Assembly (NCBI GenBank): GCA_028682845.1
Contig: JAJRAT010000126.1
Span: forward strand, 1 to 5,018
DNA: 5,018 bases
Direction of reading: 5' to 3'
From: Methanothrix sp.
GTDB lineage: Archaea > Halobacteriota > Methanosarcinia > Methanotrichales > Methanotrichaceae
Below the pieces are notes generated by a model that was given only the letters and a program-made list of their open reading frames with translations, was not told where the DNA came from and ran no database searches. This document shows, piece by piece, positions 4,871 through 5,018 of this stretch (its first letter is position 1; the number at the start of each line of letters is the position of its first letter). A program made the position numbers and the translations under genes.

Positions 4871-4973
4871 GCATGAATTGATTATGCAATTGTCTTACAT
4901 GCGTCTTCGGTTAAGACCACAATCCCTCCCTAAACCGTTCCCTATTGACATGTGGATCAAGTGCCTCACTTGA
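4871..4973. repeat. Cluster of inverted repeats in the right-end non-coding stretch
   Basis: The 183 bp from 4836 to the window end holds no convincing gene. Three dyads are seen. GCATGAATTG (4871-4880) pairs with CAATT (4887-4891) and CATGC (4898-4902), giving a ten-pair stem with a 6-base bulge. GTCTT (4903-4907) pairs with AAGAC (4913-4917). TCAAGTG (4957-4963) pairs with CACTTGA (4967-4973) around CCT, a perfect 7-bp arm pair. They may be RNA structures, regulator sites for a gene beyond the window, or chance in AT-rich DNA. Confidence 0.45.
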
Positions 4974-5018
4974 ATATACATTTAAGACTGTTGAGAAATC
5001 TTGTTCAATTCCTAGATA

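Noticed and set aside
4884..4973. 29-codon plus frame and a similar minus frame in the right-end stretch
   Set aside because: Both are short, have no ribosome site and no recognisable sequence. The plus frame ends in the 7-bp inverted repeat, which is better read as a DNA or RNA structure.
1..5018. CRISPR array, insertion sequence, tRNA or rRNA
   Set aside because: No spaced identical repeats of CRISPR size, no transposase or terminal inverted repeats, and no tRNA T-arm or rRNA signature were seen on either strand.

Overview
The window looks like a chromosomal segment of a methanogenic euryarchaeon, most likely in or near Methanothrix (Methanosaeta)/Methanosarcinales. The evidence is an archaeal D-family DNA polymerase small subunit, a fibrillarin-like 2'-O-methyltransferase, an archaeal NikR and a Sec11-type signal peptidase with a Ser-His-Asp triad. 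T-rich terminators and TATA-like elements close to start codons also fit archaea. The genus-level assignment is inference.

Layout, left to right. On the minus strand, positions 1-1431 hold the amino-terminal 477 codons of the PolD small subunit (DP1), with its carboxy terminus cut by the window edge. Divergent from it, with only about 32 bp between the outermost starts, is a plus-strand signal peptidase I (1464-2243). This converges on a minus-strand pair, nikR (3074-3496) followed by the fibrillarin gene (2375-3037). The convergent junction (2244-2374) is AT-rich and carries T-run terminators. Divergent from nikR, across a 172-bp regulatory-looking gap, is a plus-strand series of three unrecognised genes: a 186-residue protein with an amidotransferase-like fold and a cysteine cluster (3669-4229), a 75-residue charged protein with a strong Shine-Dalgarno site (4261-4488), and a 78-residue two-helix membrane protein (4599-4835). 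The last 183 bp hold no convincing gene but contain a palindromic TATA element, a T6 run and several inverted repeats.

Functionally, the left part is housekeeping: replication, protein secretion and rRNA/tRNA modification. NikR is a nickel-responsive repressor, which suits a methanogen because methyl-CoM reductase F430, hydrogenases and CO dehydrogenase use nickel. No nickel transporter is present here, so its targets lie elsewhere or are autoregulatory. The three plus-strand genes opposite nikR may form one transcription unit and are the least understood part. I do not see a defence system, a CRISPR array, a mobile element or an RNA gene. The most interesting leads are the cysteine cluster in the 186-residue protein, the mutually exclusive hairpins before the membrane protein gene, the structured right end, and the unusual nikR-fibrillarin arrangement.
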